Positions 1 through 8,060 of a stretch of DNA of 43,549 nucleotides are shown piece after piece; the first letter of the stretch is position 1; each line of letters starts with the position of its first letter. Below the pieces are notes generated by a model that did not search any database, was not told the DNA's origin, and was given only the letters and a program-made list of their open reading frames with translations. Source of the stretch: Planctomycetia bacterium (GTDB lineage: Bacteria > Planctomycetota > Planctomycetia > Pirellulales > PALSA-1355); the NCBI GenBank assembly GCA_016200205.1, contig JACQFF010000033.1, forward strand, positions 1-43,549, given 5' to 3'. The translations under genes and the position numbers were made by a program.

Positions 1-1
1 G

Positions 2-442
2 CTGATGGCCGCCGAGGCCGCCGATTTTCATCGCGCGCAATTCGGCGCGCCGCGCGAAGGTTATGGTCCGAAGATGGCCGCACTGCTCGACGAAGGATTT
101 GCGATTTCGATGAGCGAGTACCAGGCGGCGCTGCGCCACCGGGTGCAGTTCCAAAACGCGTTGGCCCGGACCTTGTCGGGGGTCGATGCCCTGGTGACGC
201 CATCCACGCCCACCGCCGCGCCGGCCAGCTTGGAGTCGACCGGCGATCCGCGTTTCAACTCACCCTGGAGCTACAGCGGCGTGCCGACTGTTTCGATCCC
301 CTGCGCATTGACATCAGCGGGTCTGCCCCTATCGCTGCAATTCGTCGGCCCCGCATGGAGCGAAGCGAAGCTGCTGGCGATCGCCACCTGGGCCGAGCAG
401 CGGCTGGAATTCCGTTGCTCCCCGGCAATGTTGAAGACTTGA
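2..442 (+). CDS. Amidase signature family protein, C-terminal part
   Basis: This is the last ~146 residues of an amidase signature (AS) family hydrolase; the frame is open to the left edge, so the gene begins outside the window. Visible is the typical AS C-terminus: a helical segment with VDALVTPSTPTAAP, then SPWSYSGVPTVSIPCA and GLPLSLQFVGPAWSEAKLL, the usual closing motif in which the Pro/Gly-rich strand precedes the last helix. The catalytic Lys-Ser-Ser triad lies upstream and cannot be checked. AS enzymes hydrolyse amide bonds; GatA, allophanate hydrolase and general amidases share this tail, and the fragment does not separate them. The downstream gene is on the opposite strand (convergent, 17 nt gap). 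Confidence 0.85.
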   Translation: MMAAEAADFHRAQFGAPREGYGPKMAALLDEGFAISMSEYQAALRHRVQFQNALARTLSGVDALVTPSTPTAAPASLESTGDPRFNSPWSYSGVPTVSIPCALTSAGLPLSLQFVGPAWSEAKLLAIATWAEQRLEFRCSPAMLKT

Positions 443-459
443 CCCGATTCCCGGCCGCG

Positions 460-783
460 CTACTCGCCCAGCGCGCCCAAGCTGGCTAGAAATTCGCTCA
501 TTTCGCCGGCGGCGTGCGCGTCACCGGCGGTGCGGGCTTGTTCGATGCCGTCGCGCAAGACCGTGCGAGATGCGGCGGTGCGGCCGAGCCGCGCGAGCTG
601 TTGGGCCGCCATGAAAAATGCCGGCACGTAAGGGGGCGACGCTGACATGAGCCCGCGGAATTCGGCCAGGCTCTCGTCATGCCGGCCTTCTTTTTCCAAT
701 TCCAGCGCCAGGCTGTAGTGAAGGAATGGGTCAGCCGGATCGTCGGCCAGCATGGTTTCGATTTTCTGGCGGCGCGTGGTCAT
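460..783 (-). CDS. Small TPR-containing protein
   Basis: This 107-residue protein has no signal peptide. It reads as two tetratricopeptide-like helical pairs: DPADPFLHYSLALELEKEG (residues ~16-34) and a second unit around PPYVPAFFMAAQQLARLG with a following TVLRDGIEQA helix. Such short TPR proteins usually mediate protein-protein contacts; no catalytic motif is present. It lies 99 nt downstream of leuD on the same strand and could be the last gene of a leuC-leuD transcript, but nothing in its sequence links it to leucine synthesis. The ATG at 781-783 is the first start in frame and gives a natural N-terminus (MTTRRQKIETMLA). Confidence 0.75.
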   Translation of the reverse strand: MTTRRQKIETMLADDPADPFLHYSLALELEKEGRHDESLAEFRGLMSASPPYVPAFFMAAQQLARLGRTAASRTVLRDGIEQARTAGDAHAAGEMSEFLASLGALGE

Positions 784-882
784 TGATTAGGGCCCACAGT
801 TTTGAATGCGCTACGCAAACACAACGAACTCTCGATGGCCACCTCGGGTTGGTGTTTCAATTTCCCTCGCGTGCGCTTCGGG

Positions 883-1485
883 TTACGCCCCGACCGGTGC
901 CAGTCCGTGGGCCCGTTCGTATGCGGCGATCTTATCGGCGTGCTCGAGCGTCAGTCCAATGTCGTCCAGGCCGTCGAGCAGGTAATGGCGGCGGTGCGGC
1001 TCGATCTCGAAGCGGATCGACAGACCCGTGTCGTCGCTGATCGTGCAGGTCTCAAGATCTATGGTCAGGCGATACCGGCCGCTCGCGGCGCGAACGAACA
1101 AGTCGTCGACAATCTCTTCTTTCAGTGGGATCGGCAGCATGCCATTCTTGAAGCAGTTGTTGTAAAAGATATCGGCGAAGCTGGGGGCAATCAGCACCGA
1201 AAAGCCGTAATCCTGCAAGGCCCAAGGGGCGTGCTCGCGGCTCGAACCGCAGCCGAAGTTGCGCCGCGCCAGCAAGATGCTCGCGCCTTTCAAGCGGGGC
1301 TCGTTCAACTCGAACCGTGGATTCGGCGTGCCATCGTCGAGAAAGCACCAGTCGAAGAACAAGAACTGGCCGAATCCGGTCCGTTCGATGCGCTTCAAGA
1401 ATTGCTTGGGGATGATCTGATCCGTATCGACGTTGGCCCGATCCATGGGGGCGACCAGGCCCGTATGTTTTTTGAATGACTGCAT
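883..1485 (-). CDS. leuD: 3-isopropylmalate dehydratase small subunit
   Basis: LeuD, 200 residues, the swivel-domain subunit that pairs with LeuC to isomerise 2-isopropylmalate to 3-isopropylmalate in leucine biosynthesis (cytoplasm). Diagnostic stretches are [20 protein letters not shown] near the N-terminus, then [20 protein letters not shown], and [18 protein letters not shown], the substrate-binding loop region. The length matches the family (~200). It lies 84 nt downstream of leuC on the same strand, so the two are almost certainly cotranscribed; the gap carries a hairpin of a dispersed repeat family. The start at 1485 gives [20 protein letters not shown], which aligns with known LeuD N-termini. 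Confidence 0.97.
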   Translation of the reverse strand: MQSFKKHTGLVAPMDRANVDTDQIIPKQFLKRIERTGFGQFLFFDWCFLDDGTPNPRFELNEPRLKGASILLARRNFGCGSSREHAPWALQDYGFSVLIAPSFADIFYNNCFKNGMLPIPLKEEIVDDLFVRAASGRYRLTIDLETCTISDDTGLSIRFEIEPHRRHYLLDGLDDIGLTLEHADKIAAYERAHGLAPVGA

Positions 1486-1524
1486 GGGTCGTTGATTCTG
1501 TGAGGCTGTAGGCTGTCGTCAGAA

Positions 1525-1545
1525 CCCTCGCCCTTTGGGAGAGGG
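1525..1545. repeat. Half copy of a dispersed palindromic repeat (CCCTCTCCC type)
   Basis: Arms CCCTCGCCC (1525-1533) and GGGAGAGGG (1537-1545) enclose TTT; eight of nine pairs match. The same hairpin core occurs twice inside comB and, in degenerate form, after the FabH-like gene. Here it lies between leuC and leuD, where it could stabilise or attenuate the leuC-leuD message. No T-run follows in either direction, so I do not call it a terminator. Confidence 0.7.
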
Positions 1546-1569
1546 GGAAATTGCTAAACTCCTCTGGCC

Positions 1570-2988
1570 TTATTTCTTGTAATCCCACCCGCGAATGTCG
1601 ACAAAATGCCCGGTGATGGCGGCGGCGGCGGCCATGGCGGGCGAAACCAGGTGGGTGCGTCCGCCTTTGCCTTGCCGGCCTTCGAAGTTGCGATTGCTGG
1701 TCGAAGCGCAGCGCTCGCCCGGTTCCAGTTTGTCGGGGTTCATGGCCAGGCACATGCTGCAGCCGGCCTCGCGCCATTCGAAACCGGCCTCTTTGAAAAT
1801 CCGATCGAGCCCTTCGGCTTCGGCCTGTTTCTTGACCTGGCCGCTGCCCGGCACGACCATCGCGCCGACGCGCTGGGAGACTTTGTAGCCCCGCGCCACG
1901 GCGGCCGCGGCCCGCAAATCCTCGATCCGCGCGTTGGTGCACGAGCCGATGAACACGCGATCCAGGTTGATCTCCAGAATTGGCGCCCCGGGCTTCAGAT
2001 CCATATAGGCCAGCGCGCTGGCGACATTTTTGCGATCGGCCTCGCTCGACTGCTCGGCCGGATTAGGCACGCGGCCCGTGACGGGCGCGACCTGGCCGGG
2101 GTTTGTTCCCCAGGTCACTTGCGGCGACACGTTGGCCGCGTCGAAGACCAGGACTTCGTCGTACTCGGCCCCCCGATCGGTCGGCAATTTGCGCCAGCGG
2201 TCAACGGCGGCCTCGAAATCGCGCGGAACAAATTCGCGGCCGCGCAGGTAATTGAAGGTCGTCTCGTCGGGCGCGATCATTCCCGCCCGGGCTCCGGCTT
2301 CGATCGTCATGTTGCACACCGTCATCCGCTCTTCCATGCTCAAAGCGCGGATGGCGCTGCCGGTGTATTCGATGCAATAGCCGGTGCCGCCGTCGGTCGT
2401 GATCTGGCCGATCAAGTACAGAATCAAATCCTTGGCCGTGACGCCCGGGCCCAGACGCCCCTCGACGCGCAGCTCCATCGTCTTGGGGCGGGACTGCAAG
2501 AGCGTTTGAGTGGCCAACACGTGTTCCACCTCGCTGGTGCCGATGCCGAAGGCCAGGGCGCCGAAAGCGCCGTGGGTGGCCGTGTGGCTATCGCCGCAGA
2601 CGATCGTCATGCCCGGCTGGGTCAGGCCCAGCTCCGGGCCGATGATGTGCACGACGCCCTGCTGCGGATCGTCGAGATCGTACAGCCGGATGCTGAACTG
2701 GCGGCAATTCTCTCGCAACGTGTCGATCTGTTGCTTCGAGATGGGATCGACAATGGGGAGTCGGCGATCGGTGGTCGGAACGTTGTGATCCACCGTGGCC
2801 GTGGCCAACTCTGGCCGGCGAACTTTGCGTCCATTCGTGCGCAGGCCCTCGAAGGCCTGGGCACTGGTGACTTCATGCACCAGGTGGCGGTCGATGTAAA
2901 GGATCGTCTGCTGGCCATCTTCGGCGTGCACGACGTGATCGTCCCAGATTTTGGCGAACATGGTTCGCGCGATCGCTTGAGCAGTCAT
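1570..2988 (-). CDS. leuC: 3-isopropylmalate dehydratase large subunit
   Basis: LeuC, 472 residues, the [4Fe-4S] aconitase-family subunit that with LeuD performs the second step of leucine synthesis. Motifs in order: [11 protein letters not shown] at the N-terminus, [20 protein letters not shown] (residues ~31-50), [20 protein letters not shown] (~127-146), then the cluster ligands in [16 protein letters not shown] (~347-362) and [10 protein letters not shown] (~407-416). All three cluster cysteines expected of the family are present. The start at 2988 places ten residues before FAKIWD, normal for LeuC. A TATAAT box lies 57 nt upstream. It leads an apparent leuC-leuD-TPR run. Confidence 0.97.
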   Translation of the reverse strand: MTAQAIARTMFAKIWDDHVVHAEDGQQTILYIDRHLVHEVTSAQAFEGLRTNGRKVRRPELATATVDHNVPTTDRRLPIVDPISKQQIDTLRENCRQFSIRLYDLDDPQQGVVHIIGPELGLTQPGMTIVCGDSHTATHGAFGALAFGIGTSEVEHVLATQTLLQSRPKTMELRVEGRLGPGVTAKDLILYLIGQITTDGGTGYCIEYTGSAIRALSMEERMTVCNMTIEAGARAGMIAPDETTFNYLRGREFVPRDFEAAVDRWRKLPTDRGAEYDEVLVFDAANVSPQVTWGTNPGQVAPVTGRVPNPAEQSSEADRKNVASALAYMDLKPGAPILEINLDRVFIGSCTNARIEDLRAAAAVARGYKVSQRVGAMVVPGSGQVKKQAEAEGLDRIFKEAGFEWREAGCSMCLAMNPDKLEPGERCASTSNRNFEGRQGKGGRTHLVSPAMAAAAAITGHFVDIRGWDYKK

Positions 2989-3045
2989 TGGCGTAGGTGT
3001 GGCGATTGGAACCGGAGAACCAAATGCAATCTTTCAGAATACTCT

Positions 3046-3051
3046 ATTATA
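3046..3051 (-). promoter_or_regulatory. Possible -10 box of the leuC promoter
   Basis: On the minus strand the sequence reads GGCTATAATAGAG, a perfect TATAAT hexamer 57 nt before the leuC ATG. No convincing -35 hexamer is visible at 16-18 nt spacing, so only the -10 is marked. Confidence 0.35.
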
Positions 3052-3100
3052 GCCCGCGTCCGCCAGCGGGAGGGCCTCGCAACCGCGCTTGCGCTGTTGC

Positions 3101-4780
3101 CTAAATGGCGGCGGCGGCCATGGCTTCGAGGTGTGAATCCTGCACGCCGTTGGCTTGCCACCACCCGGCGGCGTCTTCGTGCGTCCAGCCGCCGGCGGCC
3201 ACGCACTCCGATAGGGCCTGGCGCAACGCAGCGGCACTCTGATAGCGCTCGGCGGGATTTTTGGCCATGCAGCGCAACACAACCTGCTCGATATCGCGCG
3301 GAATATCGGGCCGGAGCCGGGAGGGGGGCACCACCTGTTGATGCGCATGGGCCAGCATGATCTTGATGGCCCGCTCGCCGTCGAACGGCGGAGCGCCGGT
3401 CAACAGGTAATAGGCCACCGCGCCCAACGAATAAATGTCGCTGCGAGCGTCGGGTTCACTATCGCCCAGTGCTTGCTCGGGCGACATGAACAACGGCGAG
3501 CCGGTGATCGAGCCTTCCTGGGTCAGTTGCACCGGCGCGTCGCTTGCGATGGGCTTGGCCAGGCCGAAATCGAGCAGTTTGGCCACGTCGTGAATACCGC
3601 CCCGCTGGGCCGCGAAAATATTGCCCGGCTTGATGTCGCGATGAATGAGTCCCGCGGTATGCGCCTCGGCCAGGGCGTCGCACGACTGAGTGAGCAAATG
3701 AATGGCGCGCGCCGCCGGCAACGGCCCGTGCTTTTCGACCAGATCGGCCAGGCTCAAACCGGGCAAGTACTCCATGACGTAATAGAACGTGCCGTCTTCC
3801 GTGCGGCCGTAATCGAAAATCTCGATCGTGTTCCAATGCGAGAGCTTGGCGGTGGCGCGCACCTCGCGCTCGAAGCGGGCGAGCGCCTGGGGATCGGTCG
3901 CTTTTCCCGGGCGAATCAGCTTGATCGCGCATGGCCGCTTCATCATTTGATGTTCGGCCAAGTAAACGTCGCCCATGCCGCCAGAGCCAATCAACCGGCA
4001 GAGCCGATATTGGCCCAACTGCTTGGCTTCGAAGACCTCGCGCCTCAGGCTGCCGATCATGTGGGTGCCGTAGGTGGTGGACAAGAACGTTACGCCCAGC
4101 ATGATCACGACTTCGACGGCGAACCCTGCCCCGTCACTTGCAACCGATGCAAATACCGGGTCGGTCGTCCACAGATAAACGATCAACAGCAGGGGAGCCG
4201 CGCAAATCATACCGATGATCACAGCGGCCCTGCGCCAGGTGTTGGGAATGAACATTGCGTAGATAAACACAATGCCCATCCAGAATGAGAGCGGGTTGGG
4301 GAGATAGTTTCTCCTGGCAAGAATCTTCAGCAGCGTATAGTCGTAAATCACAAAATACGCGACCGGCAGTCCGAAAATCGCCAGTTCGTATGCGCGCAGC
4401 ACCGAGAGCGGAATGTTGCATCGTCTGCACAGCAACGCGAACGACGAAGCCAACATGACCGTAAGGGCAAAATGGAAGTAGAACGTGAAACTGTCCGAAT
4501 GGCCCGGACCGTCGCCGGTGATCAACCGATAAAGAAAAAACAGTCCAAACGCGAGACCGAGAAAGCCGGCGGCCGCGCGCAGCCGCGTGCGCAACAGGTT
4601 GGTGGTTTCGGCCGTGATCTGGGGCTGACTGCCCTCGATAAATCCCACCCGCTGAAACCGTGCGCACAGCGCGCCGGAAGCGTCACCTGGCGAGGCATCG
4701 ATCGTGGCGAGAGCGGCCGGTATTTGGGATGTTTTTCGCACCACGCGATTTTCCGCTTGCAGGGCCAGGAAAGAAACCAC
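3101..4780 (-). CDS. Membrane-anchored serine/threonine protein kinase
   Basis: A 559-residue Hanks-type (eukaryote-like) kinase. Residues ~68-240 hold about six hydrophobic helices (for example FLGLAFGLFFLYRL, AAVIIGMICAAPLLLIVYLW), so the N-terminal half is a membrane domain. The kinase domain follows at ~258-530: glycine loop IGSGGMGDVYLA (265-276), catalytic Lys in CAIKLIR (K287), Glu in FEREV (E305), HRDIKPGN (380-387), DFG (404-406), and GSPLFMSPEQALG in the activation segment. All catalytic residues are present, so it should be active. This orientation (membrane first, kinase C-terminal) is the reverse of PknB-like proteins with extracellular PASTA domains. The GTG at 4780 is the first start; no clear Shine-Dalgarno is visible, so the true start could be a little downstream. 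The substrate is unknown. Confidence 0.93.
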   Translation of the reverse strand: MVSFLALQAENRVVRKTSQIPAALATIDASPGDASGALCARFQRVGFIEGSQPQITAETTNLLRTRLRAAAGFLGLAFGLFFLYRLITGDGPGHSDSFTFYFHFALTVMLASSFALLCRRCNIPLSVLRAYELAIFGLPVAYFVIYDYTLLKILARRNYLPNPLSFWMGIVFIYAMFIPNTWRRAAVIIGMICAAPLLLIVYLWTTDPVFASVASDGAGFAVEVVIMLGVTFLSTTYGTHMIGSLRREVFEAKQLGQYRLCRLIGSGGMGDVYLAEHQMMKRPCAIKLIRPGKATDPQALARFEREVRATAKLSHWNTIEIFDYGRTEDGTFYYVMEYLPGLSLADLVEKHGPLPAARAIHLLTQSCDALAEAHTAGLIHRDIKPGNIFAAQRGGIHDVAKLLDFGLAKPIASDAPVQLTQEGSITGSPLFMSPEQALGDSEPDARSDIYSLGAVAYYLLTGAPPFDGERAIKIMLAHAHQQVVPPSRLRPDIPRDIEQVVLRCMAKNPAERYQSAAALRQALSECVAAGGWTHEDAAGWWQANGVQDSHLEAMAAAAI

Positions 4781-4940
4781 CAGCGGTACGCGAATTCATC
4801 ATACCCGGTTCGCGCAGGCCGGGGGAGAGCAGCGCTCACGCCCGTGCTACCCGCCTCACGACCCATATTGCGCTGCGGACCGGATGCTCAGACCGGATAA
4901 CCACTTGCGCAAGGGACACCGCGGAGCGGCGGCAGGTTCT

Positions 4941-4963
4941 CGAAGCTTGAAAAATGAGCTTCG
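4941..4963 (-). terminator. Hairpin directly after the stop codon of the 4964-5521 gene
   Basis: Arms CGAAGCT (4941-4947) and AGCTTCG (4957-4963) pair perfectly over 7 bp with a 9-nt loop. The hairpin starts right after the TAG of the minus-strand methyltransferase-like gene. There is no trailing T-run, so it may be an RNA 3'-end stabiliser, not an intrinsic terminator. Confidence 0.4.
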
Positions 4964-5521
4964 CTAGGCCGCGCGACGGCGCCCTTTGGCACCGGCTCGC
5001 GCTTCGATCTCAGCGCGTGCCAGCAGACAGAGGGTCTTGTCGGCGGCTAGTGACGGTCGCGACTCGAGATAGACCTGGGAGCCTGCGTGCAACATGCGCG
5101 GCAAATAGAACCAAACATCGGCGAGCGATTGCTCGTCGTAATCACTTGAAACAACCACGAGATCCATGTTCTGCAGCGCGTTGGCGGCGCGGGCCAAGGC
5201 AGCCGACGGGTCGCCGGGGATCAACTGGACTTGTGCGGATGTCGATTTCAACAGCCGATGGGCTTCCTTCAGGACCAGTCCGGGGCCGGCTTCCGGCCTT
5301 CGGGTTTCGAACGGATCGATCGCCACATACCGGATTGTGTCGCCCGAGGCGCCCCGCTGGGCCAACTCGATCATCCGCAGAGCGCGAGATGCCTTGCCGA
5401 TGCCGATTTCCAGGATTTTACGGACCCTACGTCTGCGAATTGCCCGATAAATGACCCGGTCACTTGTCGGTTTGGAAAAATAGGCAAAATACAGGTGTTT
5501 TAGACGGCTGGCGGTGAGCAA
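4964..5521 (-). CDS. Class I SAM methyltransferase-like protein
   Basis: A 185-residue protein with a Rossmann-like methyltransferase fold: KILEIGIGKASRALRMIELA (motif I region, residues ~35-54), IRYVAIDPFE (acidic residue at the end of strand 2), then LIPGDPSAALARAANALQNMDLVVVSSD (strand 4 region). The glycine motif GIGKAS is looser than the usual GxGxG, and no substrate-specific motif is visible, so activity is uncertain. The C-terminus is rich in Arg/Ala (ARAGAKGRRRAA). It is in the same direction as the Ser/Thr kinase with a 183-nt gap. The ATG at 5521 is the first start and gives a compact N-terminus. Confidence 0.7.
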   Translation of the reverse strand: MLTASRLKHLYFAYFSKPTSDRVIYRAIRRRRVRKILEIGIGKASRALRMIELAQRGASGDTIRYVAIDPFETRRPEAGPGLVLKEAHRLLKSTSAQVQLIPGDPSAALARAANALQNMDLVVVSSDYDEQSLADVWFYLPRMLHAGSQVYLESRPSLAADKTLCLLARAEIEARAGAKGRRRAA

Positions 5522-5620
5522 CTTCGCCCTCCCTGGCGGCTGCGTTTGAGGTGGGACTCCTACCCCATTTTTCGGTTGATGGCGGGCGAGAAGTGGAGCG
5601 GAAATCCGCAGCCCAATCGG

Positions 5621-5660
5621 CCGGCGCCGACGCGCCGGTGCCGGCGCCGATGCGCCGGTG
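5621..5660. repeat. Two tandem 20-bp GC-rich units
   Basis: CCGGCGCCGACGCGCCGGTG (5621-5640) is followed at once by the same 20 bases with one change (C to T at unit position 11). Each unit is itself partly palindromic (CCGGCGC/GCGCCGG). It lies in the 279-bp spacer between two divergent methyltransferase-like genes. Confidence 0.85.
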
Positions 5661-5800
5661 CCGCCGCCGTCTCACAAAACTGCCAGCCACGCCCGTGTTG
5701 TTGGGGTCGGAGGCGAATGTTAGAAGTGATGTCAACGAGTCGTTTTTCTATTTCGGGCAGGAAATAAGTCTCGCATCCGGCTATCGGCAAAAGCTTCCCC

Positions 5801-6631
5801 ATGTCGGACCACGCACAAGAGATCGCCAGCGGCCGGCGATTCGAGTTTGGGAAAAACTGGCTGCGATTCCTCGACTCTCTCAACGACGCACGGATTCTCG
5901 AGGCCGAACGGTCGCTCACGTCAATGCTGCGTTCCGCCGACCTCGAGGGCACCTCGTTTCTCGACGTCGGTTCTGGAAGCGGGCTGTTCAGCCTGGCTGC
6001 AAGACGGCTAGGCGCGCGCGTCCACTCGTTCGACTACGATCCAAAATCGGTGGCCTGCACGCGCGAATTGAAAAATCGGTTTTGCCCGGCTGATCCGCTG
6101 TGGAATATCGACGAAGGATCGGTGCTAGACCGAGCGTTTTTGACTTCGCTAGGGCAGTTCGACATCGTTTATTCGTGGGGCGTTCTGCACCATACCGGAG
6201 CCATGTGGCAGGCTTTGGAAAACGCGACCATTCCGGTGGCCGCAGGAGGACGGTTGTTCATTGCCATCTACAATTGGCAACCGTATTGGACCCGGCTGAA
6301 CACGTGGCTCAAACGCACCTATGTCGCTTGTCCGGCGGTGGGCAAATGGATCATCGCGGGCGGATTCATTGCTTTTCAAATCGCCAAAGGCTTCGTCAAA
6401 GACGCAGCCACCTTGCGCAATCCGCTGGCCCGCTATCGGCAGTACCACGGTGACCGAGGTATGTCGTGGTGGCACGACTGTTTTGACTGGATCGGTGGTT
6501 ATCCGTATGAAACCGCGACGCCCAATCAAATCTTCGACTTTTTCAAGCGGCGCGGATTCGTGCTGGAGCGGCTCGACGCGTGCGGCGGCCACGCCTGCAA
6601 CCAGTTCGTATTTCGCCGCCCGAATTTGTAG
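5801..6631 (+). CDS. SAM-dependent methyltransferase (UbiG-like, class I)
   Basis: A 276-residue class I methyltransferase. Motif I is FLDVGSGSGLFSLAARRLGA (~residues 52-71) and the acidic residue closing strand 2 is in VHSFDYDPKSV. Strand 4 and the following motif read FDIVYSWGVLHHTGAMWQAL, typical of the UbiG/Methyltransf_11 group, followed by GGRLFIAIYNWQPYWTRLN, a tail recalling sugar- or polyketide-associated methyltransferases. It ends 2 nt before the convergent glycosyltransferase gene, in a region with a flippase and a KAS III enzyme, so a substrate in a glycan or lipid precursor is plausible but not shown. The start at 5801 precedes MSDHAQEIASGRRFEFG; the Shine-Dalgarno is weak. Confidence 0.88.
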   Translation: MSDHAQEIASGRRFEFGKNWLRFLDSLNDARILEAERSLTSMLRSADLEGTSFLDVGSGSGLFSLAARRLGARVHSFDYDPKSVACTRELKNRFCPADPLWNIDEGSVLDRAFLTSLGQFDIVYSWGVLHHTGAMWQALENATIPVAAGGRLFIAIYNWQPYWTRLNTWLKRTYVACPAVGKWIIAGGFIAFQIAKGFVKDAATLRNPLARYRQYHGDRGMSWWHDCFDWIGGYPYETATPNQIFDFFKRRGFVLERLDACGGHACNQFVFRRPNL

Positions 6632-6633
6632 AT

Positions 6634-7782
6634 TCAAGACGCCAACAGCGATTCGTAGATTGCCGCTATCCTTTGGTTGTTCGCGATTGTGTCGAAGCAT
6701 TGTTCGGCGTGGCGGCGGCCGGCCTGGCCCAGGGTGCTGCGCAACTCGGGGCTATCCAGGAGGCGCGCCAGCGAGACTGCATAGCAGTCGGCGTTTTTCG
6801 GCGGACAGAGAAAGCCAGTACCCTCGACGACGATTTCCCGAGTTCCTCGGATTTCGCTGGCCACGATCGGCAGTCCCGCGGCTTGGGCCTCGATCAGACA
6901 CCGCGGCAGTGATTCGACTACCGACGGAAGCAAGACTGCGTCGGCGGCGAGCAACACGGACTGGGGATCGTCTTGCCATCCCAACATCCGCATGCGGTGG
7001 TCCAATTGCATGCTTTTGATAGCCTGCGAAAGTTGAGTCTCAAGCGGCCCGGCGCCAGCCACCAACAACTGCCACGATCGGCGCGGCCGGAGTTTATCGA
7101 GCCTCCCGGCAATCTCGGCCAGCATCAGCGGTTGTTTGGAATGATCCAAGCGGCCCAGGAACAGGACGATGAACTCCTCTTCGCTCGATGCCCACCGGGC
7201 CCGATAGACCTCTCGCTGGCCCGGTCGATGGCGCGGGTGGACGACCTGCAAATCGACGCCACCGTGAATGGTGATGCAGTTCTCCGCGGGCATCCAGCCT
7301 TTGGCCGCTATCGCGTCGCGCTCTTCGCGATTGACGAACACCATGCAATCGCAATAGCGGGCGGCGCGCCGCTCCAACTGACCATGAAGAAACCGCGCCG
7401 GCCAACTGCTAGATTCGTCAACAGCGGACTCACGTACTTGATGCACGACGATCGGCACGCCGGCCCGCCTCGCCGCCGATCGACCCAGAATCCCCGGCTT
7501 GGCCGAGTGCGTGTGCACAATCTGAAATTGATTCAGCGCAAAAAATCGGCGCAGCTCGCGATAAGCCCGGTAATCGCGCCACACGTGCGTCGGATGGTCC
7601 AGGCTGGGCACGAAGTGCACCGGAATTTTCAGCCGAAACAACTCCTGCGTCAGCGGGCCCGGCTCTTTACAAACCACGTGAATTTGATACCGCGCACGGT
7701 CGAGCTCGTTGAACATGTCCAGCATCGCGCGCTGCGCGCCGCCTAGAATCGGCGAAACTTGAACATGACAAATCCGAAACAT
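6634..7782 (-). CDS. Glycosyltransferase family 4 (GT-B) protein
   Basis: A 382-residue retaining GT-B glycosyltransferase. The N-terminal domain starts ICHVQVSPILGGAQRAMLDM, with the glycine-rich loop that cradles the acceptor side, and contains FQIVHTHSAKPGILGRSAAR. The C-terminal nucleotide-sugar domain has FIVLFLGRLDHSKQPLMLAE, LLVAGAGPLE, then LLPSVVESLPRCLIEAQAAG, which holds the E-x7-E pair of GT4 enzymes, and LPIVASEIRGTREIV. The sugar and acceptor cannot be read from the sequence. It is convergent with the methyltransferase and divergent from the MurJ-type flippase, a setting that suggests exopolysaccharide or O-antigen-like synthesis. Confidence 0.93.
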   Translation of the reverse strand: MFRICHVQVSPILGGAQRAMLDMFNELDRARYQIHVVCKEPGPLTQELFRLKIPVHFVPSLDHPTHVWRDYRAYRELRRFFALNQFQIVHTHSAKPGILGRSAARRAGVPIVVHQVRESAVDESSSWPARFLHGQLERRAARYCDCMVFVNREERDAIAAKGWMPAENCITIHGGVDLQVVHPRHRPGQREVYRARWASSEEEFIVLFLGRLDHSKQPLMLAEIAGRLDKLRPRRSWQLLVAGAGPLETQLSQAIKSMQLDHRMRMLGWQDDPQSVLLAADAVLLPSVVESLPRCLIEAQAAGLPIVASEIRGTREIVVEGTGFLCPPKNADCYAVSLARLLDSPELRSTLGQAGRRHAEQCFDTIANNQRIAAIYESLLAS

Positions 7783-8060
7783 CTGGGCCGTTCACAAACT
7801 GAGGAATCTCTTGCGAATCCACGTCCCGGTCAGGCCTGGGGCCTCGCCGCCGCGGCGGAGGCGAACTTGCAGCCATTGTCCCGCCCGCTTCGAGAAACTC
7901 AAGCTTCCGCTCGCGAACCGTCTTATCCCAGGGTGGGAGCCTGGCCGATCTGGTGAACCGGCGGGCTGGGGCACTACAATCCACCCCGAGGCGTGCAAGT
8001 TCCGGTCATACTTCGCATCCGAAACAATCGGGACGCCCAGATCGGCCTAAGGGTCTCTTC

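Noticed and set aside
1606-3360. 584-codon plus-strand frame over leuC
   Set aside because: Antisense to leuC with its catalytic cysteines intact; no domain or signal in the translation.
7953-8060. Longer MurJ N-terminus
   Set aside because: 36 basic, low-complexity residues not found in the family; ATG 8061 has a Shine-Dalgarno and fits helix 1.
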